From assembly GCA_951813615.1 (NCBI GenBank), contig OX638377.1:1798001-1862000 (forward strand): a stretch of DNA of 64,000 bases, read 5' to 3'. The notes beneath the pieces were generated by a model. It worked only from the letters and a program-made list of their open reading frames with translations, made no database searches and was not told the DNA's origin. This document shows positions 40,760-49,595 of the stretch, one piece after another (position 1 is the stretch's first letter; the number at the start of each line of letters is the position of its first letter). Source of the DNA: an uncultured Latescibacterota bacterium. GTDB taxonomy: Bacteria > Latescibacterota > UBA2968 > UBA8231. The position numbers and the translations under genes are program-made.

Positions 40760-42193
40760 TCAGTCCTCCAGTACCCAGAGGTCCTTGCCGCCACCCCCTT
40801 GGCTGGAATTGACCACGAGACTGCCTCGGCGCAGTGCCACGCGGCAAAAGGCCCCGGGTACGATGCGGGTCTCGCGGCCGTGGAGGATAAAAGGACGCAG
40901 GTCAACGTGGCGCGGCTCGGCGCGGCCCTCAATAAAGCAGGGTGCGCTTGACAGATCGAGCACCGGCTGGGAAATAAAATCGGCTGGGTCGGCGCGGAGC
41001 TCCTCGGCGTAGGCTGCGCGCTCGGCGGGCGTGGCGTGCGGACCGACGAGCATACCGTAGCCGCCGGATTCGCCGACGCGCTTCACCACTAGGTTGTCGA
41101 GGTTGTCGAGGGTGTACTCCAGGTCCTCCGGTCGTCGGCACAGGTGGGTCTGCACATTGGCGAGGATTGGCTCCTCGTCTAGGTAGTAGCGGATCATGTC
41201 GGGGACGTAGGCATAGACGCTTTTGTCGTCGGCCACGCCCGTCCCCGGTGCGTTGGCCAAGGCCACGTTTCCGAGCTTAAAGGCGTGCAGTAGCCCAGGC
41301 ACCCCGAGCAGGGAGTCGGGGCGGAAGACGAGGGGGTCGAGGAAGTCGTCGTCCACCCGCCGGTAGATCACATCGACGCGCCGTAGCCCCGTGGTGGTGC
41401 GCATGTACACGAAGCCGTCGTTGACCAGCAGGTCGCGGCCTTCCACGAGTGATGCGCCAATCTCATACGCGAGGAACATGTGTTCGTAAAAGGCCGAGTT
41501 ATAGACTCCGGGCGTCAGGAGGACGATGCAAGGATCGGTGCATCCCTCGGGGGCGAGGTCGCGCAAGGTCTGGAGTAGCACCTGCCCGTAGTGCTCTACT
41601 TCTCGCACGCGGCAGCTTCGATAGAGACGGCGCAAGCTGGTTTTTACCACTTTGCGGTTGGCGATCATATAGGACACGCCCGAGGGCACGCGCAGGTTGT
41701 CCTCAAGCACTAGAAAGCCATCGTGAGTGCGCACTATATCGGTGCCGCAGACGGCGACCCACGTGCCGTGGGGGACGGAGACGCCGCGCATCTCAATGCG
41801 GTACTGGGGACAGCCGCGCACCGCGTCGGCCGGGATAACGCCATCGGCGATGATGCTGGCTTCGCCGTACACGTCCTCTAGGAAGCGGTTCAGGGCAGCA
41901 ATGCGCTGGGTTAGGCCGCTTTCTATATGTCGCCACTCGGCAGCCGAGAGGAGCCGGGGCACGCAGTCGATGGGAATGATGCGCTCGTCGGCCTCGTCGT
42001 CGCCATAGACGGTGAAGGTGATGCCTTCGGTGGAGAAGGAGTGCGTTACGCGCTCTTGGATTGCGCCGAGTTCCTCGTCGGAAAGCCGGCACAGGGTGTC
42101 GTATAATTCACGGCAGTGCTCGCGGGGCGTGCCGTCGGGCAGAAACATCTCATCGTAGATTGCGGCGTTGAGATCGTAGGCGTCGAAGTGCAT
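40760..42193 (-). CDS. Circularly permuted type-2 ATP-grasp protein
   Basis: 477 residues with the blocks YDEMFLPDGTPREHCRELYDTL, FTVYGDDEADERIIPIDCVPRLLSAAEW, VVCGTDIVRTHDGFLVLEDNLRVPSGVSYMI (nucleotide and metal site, ExN-like EDNLR) and VKRVGESGGYGMLVGP (lysine/glycine loop). The family is an ATP-grasp ligase with rearranged domain order, predicted to form amide bonds. It is the first gene of the ATP-grasp, alpha-E, transglutaminase operon. No secretion signal. The peptide product is unknown. Confidence 0.88.
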   Translation of the reverse strand: MHFDAYDLNAAIYDEMFLPDGTPREHCRELYDTLCRLSDEELGAIQERVTHSFSTEGITFTVYGDDEADERIIPIDCVPRLLSAAEWRHIESGLTQRIAALNRFLEDVYGEASIIADGVIPADAVRGCPQYRIEMRGVSVPHGTWVAVCGTDIVRTHDGFLVLEDNLRVPSGVSYMIANRKVVKTSLRRLYRSCRVREVEHYGQVLLQTLRDLAPEGCTDPCIVLLTPGVYNSAFYEHMFLAYEIGASLVEGRDLLVNDGFVYMRTTTGLRRVDVIYRRVDDDFLDPLVFRPDSLLGVPGLLHAFKLGNVALANAPGTGVADDKSVYAYVPDMIRYYLDEEPILANVQTHLCRRPEDLEYTLDNLDNLVVKRVGESGGYGMLVGPHATPAERAAYAEELRADPADFISQPVLDLSSAPCFIEGRAEPRHVDLRPFILHGRETRIVPGAFCRVALRRGSLVVNSSQGGGGKDLWVLED

Positions 42194-42323
42194 GGGACGA
42201 CTCGCCGATCGAGGGGCTTATGGCCCGGGGAGGGTTGCGAGGGCATGGCCGGAGGAGGGGAGGGATTCCGGCGACTCCACACTTAGGTGAAATATATACT
42301 ATTTACTTTTGGAAAAACAGAAC

Positions 42324-44690
42324 CTATTTGACGAGGAGCATCTTGCGGCCGTGGATGATCGGCCCGGCCTGCAACTGATACACGTATACACCGCTGGCGA
42401 CGCGCTGACCGCGTTGGTCGCGGCCATCCCAATGGGCGGCGCTGGTACTCGTCAGGTACGGACCCGCCTGTTGATAGCCGAGATCGATTTTCCGGATCAA
42501 GGCTCCCCGGATATCGTAGATCGTCAGGCGCACGTGGGCGGGAGCGTGGAGTTGATAGGGGATATAGGTGTTTGGGTTGAAGGGATTGGGGTAGTTGGCT
42601 AGGAGGGCCGTTTGCGTCGGCAGCGTTGGCGAAGATTGAATTGCCGTCGGTGTTGAGGGAGTGATGTAGGGCGACATATCCCACAGTAGGATCGTGCCGC
42701 CGTCACTGCTGCTGGCTAAGGTAGCACCATCCGGCGAGAACGCCACGGACAGGCCATAATACGTATGTCCTTCCATTGTATTTTTGAGTTGTCCGGTAGC
42801 CACATCCCACAGCCGATTTGTGCCGTAGTAGACGCTAGCAAGGGTGGTTCCGTCCGGCGAGAACGCCACGGACTCGCCATAACGGCCGTAATACGTATGT
42901 CCTTCCATTGTATTTTTGAGTTGTCCGGTAGCCACATCCCATAGTCGAATCATCCCGTCTGAACCTGCACTGGCGAGGGTGGTTCCGTCCGGCGAGAACG
43001 CCACGGATTCAACACGAGCCGTATGCTCCATTGTATTTTTGAGTTGTCCGGTAGCCACATCCCATAGTCGAATCGTCCCGTCCGAATCTGCACTGGCGAG
43101 GGTGGTTCCGTCTGGAGAGAACGAAAACGCCATAAAAAAGACTGAATTAAAGTGGTCTAGCGAGATTTTGAGTTGTCCAGTTTCTACATCCCACAGCCGC
43201 ACCGTGTCATAGTCCGTACTGGCGAGGGTGGTTCCGTCCGGCGAGAACGCCACGGACTCGACCCCATATGTATGGCCTACTAGGGTGTTTTTGAGTTGTC
43301 TTGATGCCATATCCCATAACTGGACTATGCCGTCTGCGCTCGCACTGGCGATGATTTTTCCATCCGGCGCAAACGCCACAGAAAGGACGGCACCCCCATG
43401 CCACTCCAGAGTGTTTTTGAGTTGTCCAGTTTCTGTATCCCACATCCGCACCGCTTTGTCACCGACCGCACCAGCGATGGTTTTTCCATCTGGCGAGAAC
43501 GCCACGGAAAAGACAAAATTAAAGTGGTCCAGAGTGTTTTTGAGTTGTCCAGTTTCTGTATCCCACATCCGCACCGTGCCGTCGTACGCGCTCGCACTGG
43601 CGATGGTTTTTCCATCCGGTGAAAACACCATAGAGTCGACGTCATCCGTATGGCCTATTAGGGTGTTTTTGAGTTGTCCGGAGGTCACGTCCCACAGCCG
43701 CACTGTGTTATAGTCTGCATTGGTGGAGATGATTCCGTCCCATACTCGAAGCATAAAGATCCGGTTAGTAATGGCGAGGGTGGTTCCGTCTGGCGAGAAC
43801 GCTACCGTATGGCCTATTAGGGTATTTTTGAGTTGTCCGGAGGCCACGTCCCACAGCCACACTGTGTTGTCATAACCCGCACCGGCGATGGTTTTTCCAT
43901 CCGGTGAAAACGTCACGGAAAAGACGCTACTCTGATCTCCTGGCAGGGAGACGCTATTCTCCTGTTCTTCCAGATCCAGAGTGGTTTTGAGTTGTGCTGA
44001 TGCGTCCCATAGCTGAACTGTTTCCCAGTCCGCATAAGCGATAATTTTTCCATCTAGCGTAACCGCCACCGTATGGCCTATTAGGGTATTTTTGAGTTGT
44101 CCAGTCTCTGCATCCCACAGCCGCACCGTGTCATCGTCCGTACTGGCGAGAGTGGTTCCGTCCGACGAGAACGCTACGGAAAAGATCGGATGTGTATGGC
44201 CTACTAGGGTATTTTTGAGTTGTCCAGTCTCTGTATCCCACAGCCGCACCATGTCATCGTCCGTACTGGCGAGAGTGGTTCCGTCTGGCGAGAACGCCAC
44301 GGATTCAACACGAGCCGTATGCTCCAGAGTGGTTTTGAGTTGTCCAGTCTCTGCATCCCACACCCACACCGTGCTGTCCGCGATCACACTGGCGATGGTT
44401 TTTCCATCAGGCGCAAACACCATGGACTCGACGTAAGCCGTATACCCTGTGCCTAGGGCGATCTCGGCACCAGTGTATGCATCATAAATCCAAATGCCAA
44501 CGGCGCTGACTACCGCTAGCCGCGTGCCATCGGGCGAGTACGCGATTCCACCGGATGGCCAACCTTTGCCAAGACGCACTTTGGCCCCATCGGGCAAACC
44601 CCATCGAGCATAATCTTGAGCGCGGCTGTCTTGGATAAACAAGAAAGCGACCAACAGGAGGGCAGCGTTGAACCGCAGTCTCTTTTTCAT
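42324..44690 (-). CDS. Secreted ~15-blade WD40 protein with T9SS/FlgD-like C-terminal sorting tail
   Basis: 788 residues. A signal peptide (MKKRLRFNAALLLVAFLFIQDSRAQ) leads into about 15 WD40 blades of the form VAFSPDGTTLASTDDDTVRLWDxETGQLKNTLxGH, enough for two seven-bladed propellers. The C-terminus is a FlgD-like Ig tail (NYPNPFNPNTYIPYQL, LTIYDIRGALIRKID, HWDGRDQRGQRVASGVYVYQLQAG) ending GRKMLLVK, as in type 9-secreted proteins. The blades are nearly identical at the DNA level, a sign of recent repeat expansion. It follows no operon partner. It probably serves as an extracellular scaffold; no enzyme site is visible. Confidence 0.83.
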   Translation of the reverse strand: MKKRLRFNAALLLVAFLFIQDSRAQDYARWGLPDGAKVRLGKGWPSGGIAYSPDGTRLAVVSAVGIWIYDAYTGAEIALGTGYTAYVESMVFAPDGKTIASVIADSTVWVWDAETGQLKTTLEHTARVESVAFSPDGTTLASTDDDMVRLWDTETGQLKNTLVGHTHPIFSVAFSSDGTTLASTDDDTVRLWDAETGQLKNTLIGHTVAVTLDGKIIAYADWETVQLWDASAQLKTTLDLEEQENSVSLPGDQSSVFSVTFSPDGKTIAGAGYDNTVWLWDVASGQLKNTLIGHTVAFSPDGTTLAITNRIFMLRVWDGIISTNADYNTVRLWDVTSGQLKNTLIGHTDDVDSMVFSPDGKTIASASAYDGTVRMWDTETGQLKNTLDHFNFVFSVAFSPDGKTIAGAVGDKAVRMWDTETGQLKNTLEWHGGAVLSVAFAPDGKIIASASADGIVQLWDMASRQLKNTLVGHTYGVESVAFSPDGTTLASTDYDTVRLWDVETGQLKISLDHFNSVFFMAFSFSPDGTTLASADSDGTIRLWDVATGQLKNTMEHTARVESVAFSPDGTTLASAGSDGMIRLWDVATGQLKNTMEGHTYYGRYGESVAFSPDGTTLASVYYGTNRLWDVATGQLKNTMEGHTYYGLSVAFSPDGATLASSSDGGTILLWDMSPYITPSTPTAIQSSPTLPTQTALLANYPNPFNPNTYIPYQLHAPAHVRLTIYDIRGALIRKIDLGYQQAGPYLTSTSAAHWDGRDQRGQRVASGVYVYQLQAGPIIHGRKMLLVK

Positions 44691-44838
44691 TCGAGGAGCC
44701 TCCTTGTGGCTAAATGCGGACTACTATGGAACTTCGCCAAACATGATTTAGTTCCTCATTTGAAGACGAACTTGTGCCCGCGGACGCCCGGTCTGCAACC
44801 GAAATATACACACCTACGTGTAGTCGCTTAGGGGCACC

Positions 44839-46092
44839 TCACTCCGCCGTCATCACCGGCGATTCGGTGGCGCGGGCGTGGAGGTCGGCGAATTCGGTGC
44901 TGCCGTCGTCGTCGAGTAGCTCGGTGTTCGATCCCCATTCGTCAACGGGGTGATTGCCGCCTTGGAAGAAAGTCCACTTCTGTCCGGAGTTGGCAAAGTA
45001 GATTTTGATGCCGCCGGCGCGGGTGACCTTGACCAGCCGTTTGGGCAGGCTGTGGTCGGCTTGATCGACGCGGTACTTTGCCAGCACCTCTTCGTCGATT
45101 TCAATGCCCAAACCCGGTGCTTCGGACACCCGGGCGTGGCCGCCGAGGACTTCGATTCGCTGTTTGAGCAGGCTGTGCTCGTATAGCTCGTGGCAAGTGA
45201 TGGTCGGCCACTGGGCTTGGGCTAGCACGGCGCTCAGGTGCAGCGAGAGTGCGGTGGTCGGCCCGGCACCGACCATTTGTAGGAAGAAGGGCATGCGTAG
45301 CGCCTCGCACGTGCGTCCTTGGCTGGTGATCGCGTTGACACCGCCGCCCAAGATCCAGCCGTCGCAGACGCCGCCTAGCTCCATGGCCTCGCGGGGATGG
45401 ATCACGCCGTAGTGGTGGGCGATGGCGGTGCTGATCTGGGTGCGCAGGAAGTGGTTGCCGGAGGCGTCGTGGCGCGGGATGGGGTCTTCGAAAATTTTGA
45501 TTTTGGGGAAGGTCTGCTCCAGTTCTCGCAACAGGGGGATGGCGTTGGAGGCGTTGTTCAAAAAGGCGTTCCAATCGGCATCGATGCGGAAATGATCGGG
45601 CGTGACGGCGCTGATTTGGCGGATGGTCTCGCGGACGTCGAACCACGGCCGGGTCTTGATTTTTATGCAGGTGTAGCCGAGTTCGACTGCGGTTTGCGCC
45701 TCGATGGCGTAGCGTTCCGGCGACATGTCGTGGTCCCAAAACGAAATGGCGCACCAGTCGCGGCACTTGGTGCCCAACAGCTTGTAGAGCGGTACGCCGG
45801 CCAGTTTGCCTGCGGCGTCGAAAAGGGCCATTTGCAGGCCAGCACCCAAGGAGTCGTCCCACATAATGGCAAAGGGCGATTGGCCGAGGACGCGCTCGTG
45901 GGTTTGGACGCGGCCCCAGGTGTAGTTCTGAATGGTCTCGCCCCAGCCGACGACGCCAGCGTCGGTTTCGACGCGGGTGATCTCAAGCTCAGACCAGGTG
46001 TGGATGCCGGCGCGTTCCATCTCGCGGCGGACGCGCTCGACAAACGGCACTTGCAGGGTGAAGCGTTCGACATGGGTGATAGTGGCAGTCAT
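44839..46092 (-). CDS. Enolase superfamily (mandelate racemase/muconate lactonizing) enzyme
   Basis: 417 residues. The barrel carries a KxK motif (K144-I-K146), a D-x-D-x-N strand (D171/D173/N175 in IDADWNAF) and E202 in FEDPIP, matching the metal and base positions of sugar-acid dehydratases. The late-barrel segment CDGWILGGGVNAI is also present. About 80 residues beyond the normal C-terminus (from RLVKVTRAGGIKIYFANSG) are unusual. The ATG at 46092 follows AAGGAAGG; the open frame extends to 46206 without a domain. It is divergent from the DapA-like gene, 133 bases away. It probably dehydrates or epimerises a sugar acid, perhaps L-fuconate or a galactarate-type acid. Confidence 0.85.
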   Translation of the reverse strand: MTATITHVERFTLQVPFVERVRREMERAGIHTWSELEITRVETDAGVVGWGETIQNYTWGRVQTHERVLGQSPFAIMWDDSLGAGLQMALFDAAGKLAGVPLYKLLGTKCRDWCAISFWDHDMSPERYAIEAQTAVELGYTCIKIKTRPWFDVRETIRQISAVTPDHFRIDADWNAFLNNASNAIPLLRELEQTFPKIKIFEDPIPRHDASGNHFLRTQISTAIAHHYGVIHPREAMELGGVCDGWILGGGVNAITSQGRTCEALRMPFFLQMVGAGPTTALSLHLSAVLAQAQWPTITCHELYEHSLLKQRIEVLGGHARVSEAPGLGIEIDEEVLAKYRVDQADHSLPKRLVKVTRAGGIKIYFANSGQKWTFFQGGNHPVDEWGSNTELLDDDGSTEFADLHARATESPVMTAE

Positions 46093-46225
46093 GGGTGGGC
46101 CTTCCTTGGTGTTGGGTGATATGGCGCAGGTAGTCTCGAATGGGGTTGAGGCGGTGTCAAGGCCGCTTGACGGACCAAGTGCTCCTCCCTTAATTCCCGG
46201 CCTCACATAGCCAAAGGAATGCCCT

Positions 46226-47185
46226 ATGTCCGCTACTACTTGGCGGGACCACCCTTGGGCGGGTGTGTTTCCCGCGACATTGTGTCCCTTCCACGCCGAC
46301 GAGTCGATTGACGAAGAAGGGTTGCGGGACTATATCGCCGAATTGGCCGTAGTCGATGGCGTCGATGGCTTGACCTGCAATGGCCACACCGGCGAGATCA
46401 TGTCGCTGCGTCCAGCCGAGCGCAATCGGGTGACGCAGATCGTGGCCGAGACGGTCAAGGCTGCTGGGCGCGCAGTGAAGACGATCTCCGGCGTGTCGGT
46501 CGAAGGTAGCTTGGAGGGCATTGACCACGCACTGGCGGCCAAGGAAGCCGGGGCCGATGCGATCTTGTTGATGCCGCCGCACCACTGGTTGCGCTTCGGT
46601 CGGTCGAGCCAGACCGCGGTAGGCTTTTTTGAGGATGTGGCCTCGGCTGGGATCGACATTGTGGTGCATCAGTATCCGGCGTGGACCAAGGCCGGCTATA
46701 CGCTCGACGAGATGAAGGCGCTGGTGCAGATTCCCAAAGTCAAGTGCATCAAAATGGGCACCCGCGACATGAGCCGCTGGCTCTACGATTACCAAGAGTT
46801 GAAAAAGGTCAACGCGGACGTGCCGATCATCACCTGCCACGACGAATTCTTGCTGCCCAGCTTGCTGGAGGCGGCCGATGGGGCGCTGGTCGGCTTTGCT
46901 GGTTTTGTGCCCGAGTTGATCGTCGAGCTGGTGCAGCGGGCGTTGGATGGGGATTTAGCTGGGGCGAAAGAGGTGCAGAAAAAGGTCGAGCCGCTTAACC
47001 GCATCGTCTATGCTTTTGGCGAGCCGTCGTCGAGTGCGCATCAGCGCATGAAGTGCGCCCGCTGGCTGCTGGGCAAGTTCCCTTCGCCGAAGATGCGGCG
47101 GCCCCTGCGGGACTTGGCCCCGGCGGAGATCGCGGGCATTCGGCAGGGGTTGGAGGCGCTTGGTTACGGTTGCGTACGCAAATAA
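46226..47185 (+). CDS. Dihydrodipicolinate synthase/N-acetylneuraminate lyase-like aldolase
   Basis: 319 residues of the DapA TIM barrel. CNGHTGEIMSL replaces the GTTGE loop; the barrel Tyr is at Y150 (VVHQYPAW); the Schiff-base lysine is K176 in VKCIKMGT. In sugar-acid pathways this family splits 2-keto-3-deoxy acids. It is the first gene of an eight-gene plus-strand operon ending at 53823, and faces the enolase-type gene, a likely partner. The ribosome site is AAAGGAA. Confidence 0.86.
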   Translation: MSATTWRDHPWAGVFPATLCPFHADESIDEEGLRDYIAELAVVDGVDGLTCNGHTGEIMSLRPAERNRVTQIVAETVKAAGRAVKTISGVSVEGSLEGIDHALAAKEAGADAILLMPPHHWLRFGRSSQTAVGFFEDVASAGIDIVVHQYPAWTKAGYTLDEMKALVQIPKVKCIKMGTRDMSRWLYDYQELKKVNADVPIITCHDEFLLPSLLEAADGALVGFAGFVPELIVELVQRALDGDLAGAKEVQKKVEPLNRIVYAFGEPSSSAHQRMKCARWLLGKFPSPKMRRPLRDLAPAEIAGIRQGLEALGYGCVRK

Positions 47186-47200
47186 AAGAGCAGGTCTATT

Positions 47201-48481
47201 ATGGAAGTTCCCAAGTTAGATGATCCAGTAAAAGTCGCCCTGATCGGCACGGGCAATCGCGCTAGCACCATTTATCAGCCCTTGCTGCCGGCGCTTACAG
47301 ACTGGGTCGAGGTGGTGGCCTGCGTCGATCCGGTCCGGGAGCATTGCGACCGGGCGGCTGCCGCGCTCGGCGCGCGGGCTTATTACGACGTCCGCGAATT
47401 GGTCAAAGACGGGATTGCCGAGGCCGCATTGGTCGTTACGCCGATGCCGTCGCACTACGCGTATTCGATATACCTGTCGAGCCACGGCATCCACAACATG
47501 TGCGAGACGACTTGGTGCAATTTGATAGCTCAAGCGCGGGAGATGATCCGGGTGGCGCGAGAACAGGGGGTGGTGGTGCGCGTGGCGGAAAACTTCTTCC
47601 GCTTTGCCTGCGACCGCTTCGCCCTGACGGTGAAGGACAGCGGGTTTATCGGCCGCATTGGCCGCATCTTCAGCTACGCCGACCACACCGGGTATCACAA
47701 CAACTCGCGCTGGGTGCGCTTTTTTGGCCATCCCGTGTGGGCGCAAGCCATTGGGCATTCGATGGAGACGCCGTCCTTCCGCTCGATGCCGCACCGCTTT
47801 CACTCCGGCGAGCATTTCACGGCGCATTACTTCGGCTTTGCCGATGGCGAGATGGTCGCCGATCAGCTCGCCAATGGCAAAGGCTGGTTGGGGCGGCATC
47901 CGCGGCCTGGGTACACCGAATGGCAGGGCGAGCGGGGGACGCTGCTCTATCGGGCGCAGGATCCGGGAGTGGGAGCGAGCAAAGGGGGCTTCACGATCGC
48001 CAAGATGCAGCTTCGGCGCTGTTCGGACGCTGGGGTTGACCCCGAGCACGGAGTGGAGACGATTCGCTCGATTGCCGACGAGATTGTTGATGTCATTGCC
48101 GAGGACGACGGCTATAGCTGGACCCGGAGCTATGCAGACACCAGCACGGGCCGGATCGAATACGAAAATCCCTTCCGCACCAATGCGTATTCGAATCTGC
48201 GCAAAGACTATGGCGCGTCGGCGATGAGTCATATTGCCGACTTTGCGCTCGCCGTGCGGGGGGTGCAGCAGAGCGAGTTCGACGACGAAGACGCATTGAT
48301 GTCGTTGGCGATGAATGTGGCCTGCGATGTGTCGGCGCAGAACGAGGGGCAGCGGATAGCCCTGCCATTGGCCGACGAGGCGGCTGCGGACGCTCCGATG
48401 CACCAGAGCCTCACCAAACAGTACGGCATCGATCCGATGGACGTAGAGGGCATGATGTCGGTCAACTACGCCCAGCCCTGA
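47201..48481 (+). CDS. Gfo/Idh/MocA-type oxidoreductase
   Basis: 426 residues, longer than usual for the family. The N-terminal Rossmann domain has VKVALIGTGNRASTIYQPLLPAL and an ALVVTPMPSHYAYSIYLSSHG strand. In place of the standard EKP, the loop reads CETTWCNLIA, so the catalytic lysine appears to be missing. The C-terminal half carries several His/Trp-rich strands (SMPHRFHSGEHFTAHYFGF). The missing lysine suggests a changed reaction or a binding role. It lies 15 bases after the aldolase gene and one base before the PL22-like gene. Confidence 0.8.
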   Translation: MEVPKLDDPVKVALIGTGNRASTIYQPLLPALTDWVEVVACVDPVREHCDRAAAALGARAYYDVRELVKDGIAEAALVVTPMPSHYAYSIYLSSHGIHNMCETTWCNLIAQAREMIRVAREQGVVVRVAENFFRFACDRFALTVKDSGFIGRIGRIFSYADHTGYHNNSRWVRFFGHPVWAQAIGHSMETPSFRSMPHRFHSGEHFTAHYFGFADGEMVADQLANGKGWLGRHPRPGYTEWQGERGTLLYRAQDPGVGASKGGFTIAKMQLRRCSDAGVDPEHGVETIRSIADEIVDVIAEDDGYSWTRSYADTSTGRIEYENPFRTNAYSNLRKDYGASAMSHIADFALAVRGVQQSEFDDEDALMSLAMNVACDVSAQNEGQRIALPLADEAAADAPMHQSLTKQYGIDPMDVEGMMSVNYAQP

Positions 48482-48482
48482 C

Positions 48483-49574
48483 GTGGGACGAGGCACGCTT
48501 TATCCGCCCGAGTCGCGGACTTTGCGCGACGCACAGACGGGTGCTGAAGTCCGCCAGATTACGGCGCACGCGTCCATTCACCACCATCCGTTCTATTATA
48601 TTCCCGCGTACGACGACGCAATGCAGCATCTGGTGTTTGTCTCGCACCGCACGGGCCGAGCGGAACTTTTTCTGGAATTGCGCGATTCCGGGCAGTTGCT
48701 GCAGCTAACTGAGCACGAGGGATTAGCCGAGTTTTCGATCGCGCCGTCGCACGATGGCCGCTATGTCTATTTCACCGACGGGCAAGGGGCTTGGCGGGTG
48801 GATACTGAAACTTGCCGGGAAGAGCAGTTGGCTTCTTTCGCCACCGAGGCCATGCGCGAAAAAGGCATGGTTGCAGCGGCGATGGGGACGACGGCGCTCA
48901 GTTACGACGACCAGTGGTGGGCGGTGCCGGTGAAGATGGGTGCTGTGGCGCGTTTGGTGGTGATCGATACCTGTAGCGGCGCGAGTGAGGTGATCGTGGA
49001 GCGGGATTCGATTGGCCATCCAGAATTTCATCCGAATGACAGTTCGCTGTTGCGCTATGCCGGGCCGTATTACGAGCGGATGTGGGTGGTAAATAGGGAT
49101 GGCAGCGACCATCGGCTGGCGTACGCGCGCGAAGGGAACGAGTGGATCGTCCACGAGACTTGGCATCCGCGCAAGCGGGAGCTGCTGACGACGCGCTGGC
49201 CGCACGGGGTTATTGGCGTCGATGTCGATACGGGGGCCGTGCGCCCGGTCTGTTCGTTCAACGCTTGGCATCCGATGGTCAGCCGCGACGGCACGTGGAT
49301 GGTGGCGGATACGACGTTTCCCGATAGCGGGTTGCAGATGTTTGACCCCAACGATGGGATCGGTGCGCCGCAACTGCTCTGTCGGTCGCAGTCGAGCAAC
49401 GAGGGCAAACACTGGAATATTGACCACTGTCCGTACGACGACGGCCCGGTCGAGGTCTACGCGCCGCAGCACACGCATCCGCACCCGAATTTTTCGCCGG
49501 ATGGGCGCTACGTGGTTTTTGCGTCGGATCGGAGCGGGTGGGCGCAGGTGTACGAGTGTAGGGTTGAGATTTAA
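48483..49574 (+). CDS. PL22-like oligogalacturonate lyase beta-propeller
   Basis: 363 residues forming a seven-bladed propeller of the TolB/oligogalacturonate lyase type (LYPPESRTLRDAQTGAEVRQITAHASIHHHPFY at the start). The metal-binding cluster Q329-H-T-H332-P-H334 matches, in spacing, the Gln/His/His manganese site of PL22 enzymes. Cytoplasmic PL22 enzymes cleave unsaturated digalacturonate to 4-deoxy-5-keto uronate. No signal peptide, as expected. The start is probably the GTG at 48483, one base after the oxidoreductase stop; no ATG fits the N-terminus. It could also act on a related uronide. Confidence 0.75.
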   Translation: MGRGTLYPPESRTLRDAQTGAEVRQITAHASIHHHPFYYIPAYDDAMQHLVFVSHRTGRAELFLELRDSGQLLQLTEHEGLAEFSIAPSHDGRYVYFTDGQGAWRVDTETCREEQLASFATEAMREKGMVAAAMGTTALSYDDQWWAVPVKMGAVARLVVIDTCSGASEVIVERDSIGHPEFHPNDSSLLRYAGPYYERMWVVNRDGSDHRLAYAREGNEWIVHETWHPRKRELLTTRWPHGVIGVDVDTGAVRPVCSFNAWHPMVSRDGTWMVADTTFPDSGLQMFDPNDGIGAPQLLCRSQSSNEGKHWNIDHCPYDDGPVEVYAPQHTHPHPNFSPDGRYVVFASDRSGWAQVYECRVEI

Positions 49575-49595
49575 CCACTAAATAGAGGAAGGATC

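Noticed and set aside
42700..44450. Regularly spaced repeats as a CRISPR array
   Set aside because: The period is about 125 bases, repeats are in frame and encode WD40 blades; no short unique spacers.
47216..48496. Minus-strand frame of 426 codons covering the whole oxidoreductase gene
   Set aside because: It mirrors the Gfo/Idh gene codon by codon and its protein is rich in His/Arg, typical of an antisense shadow.
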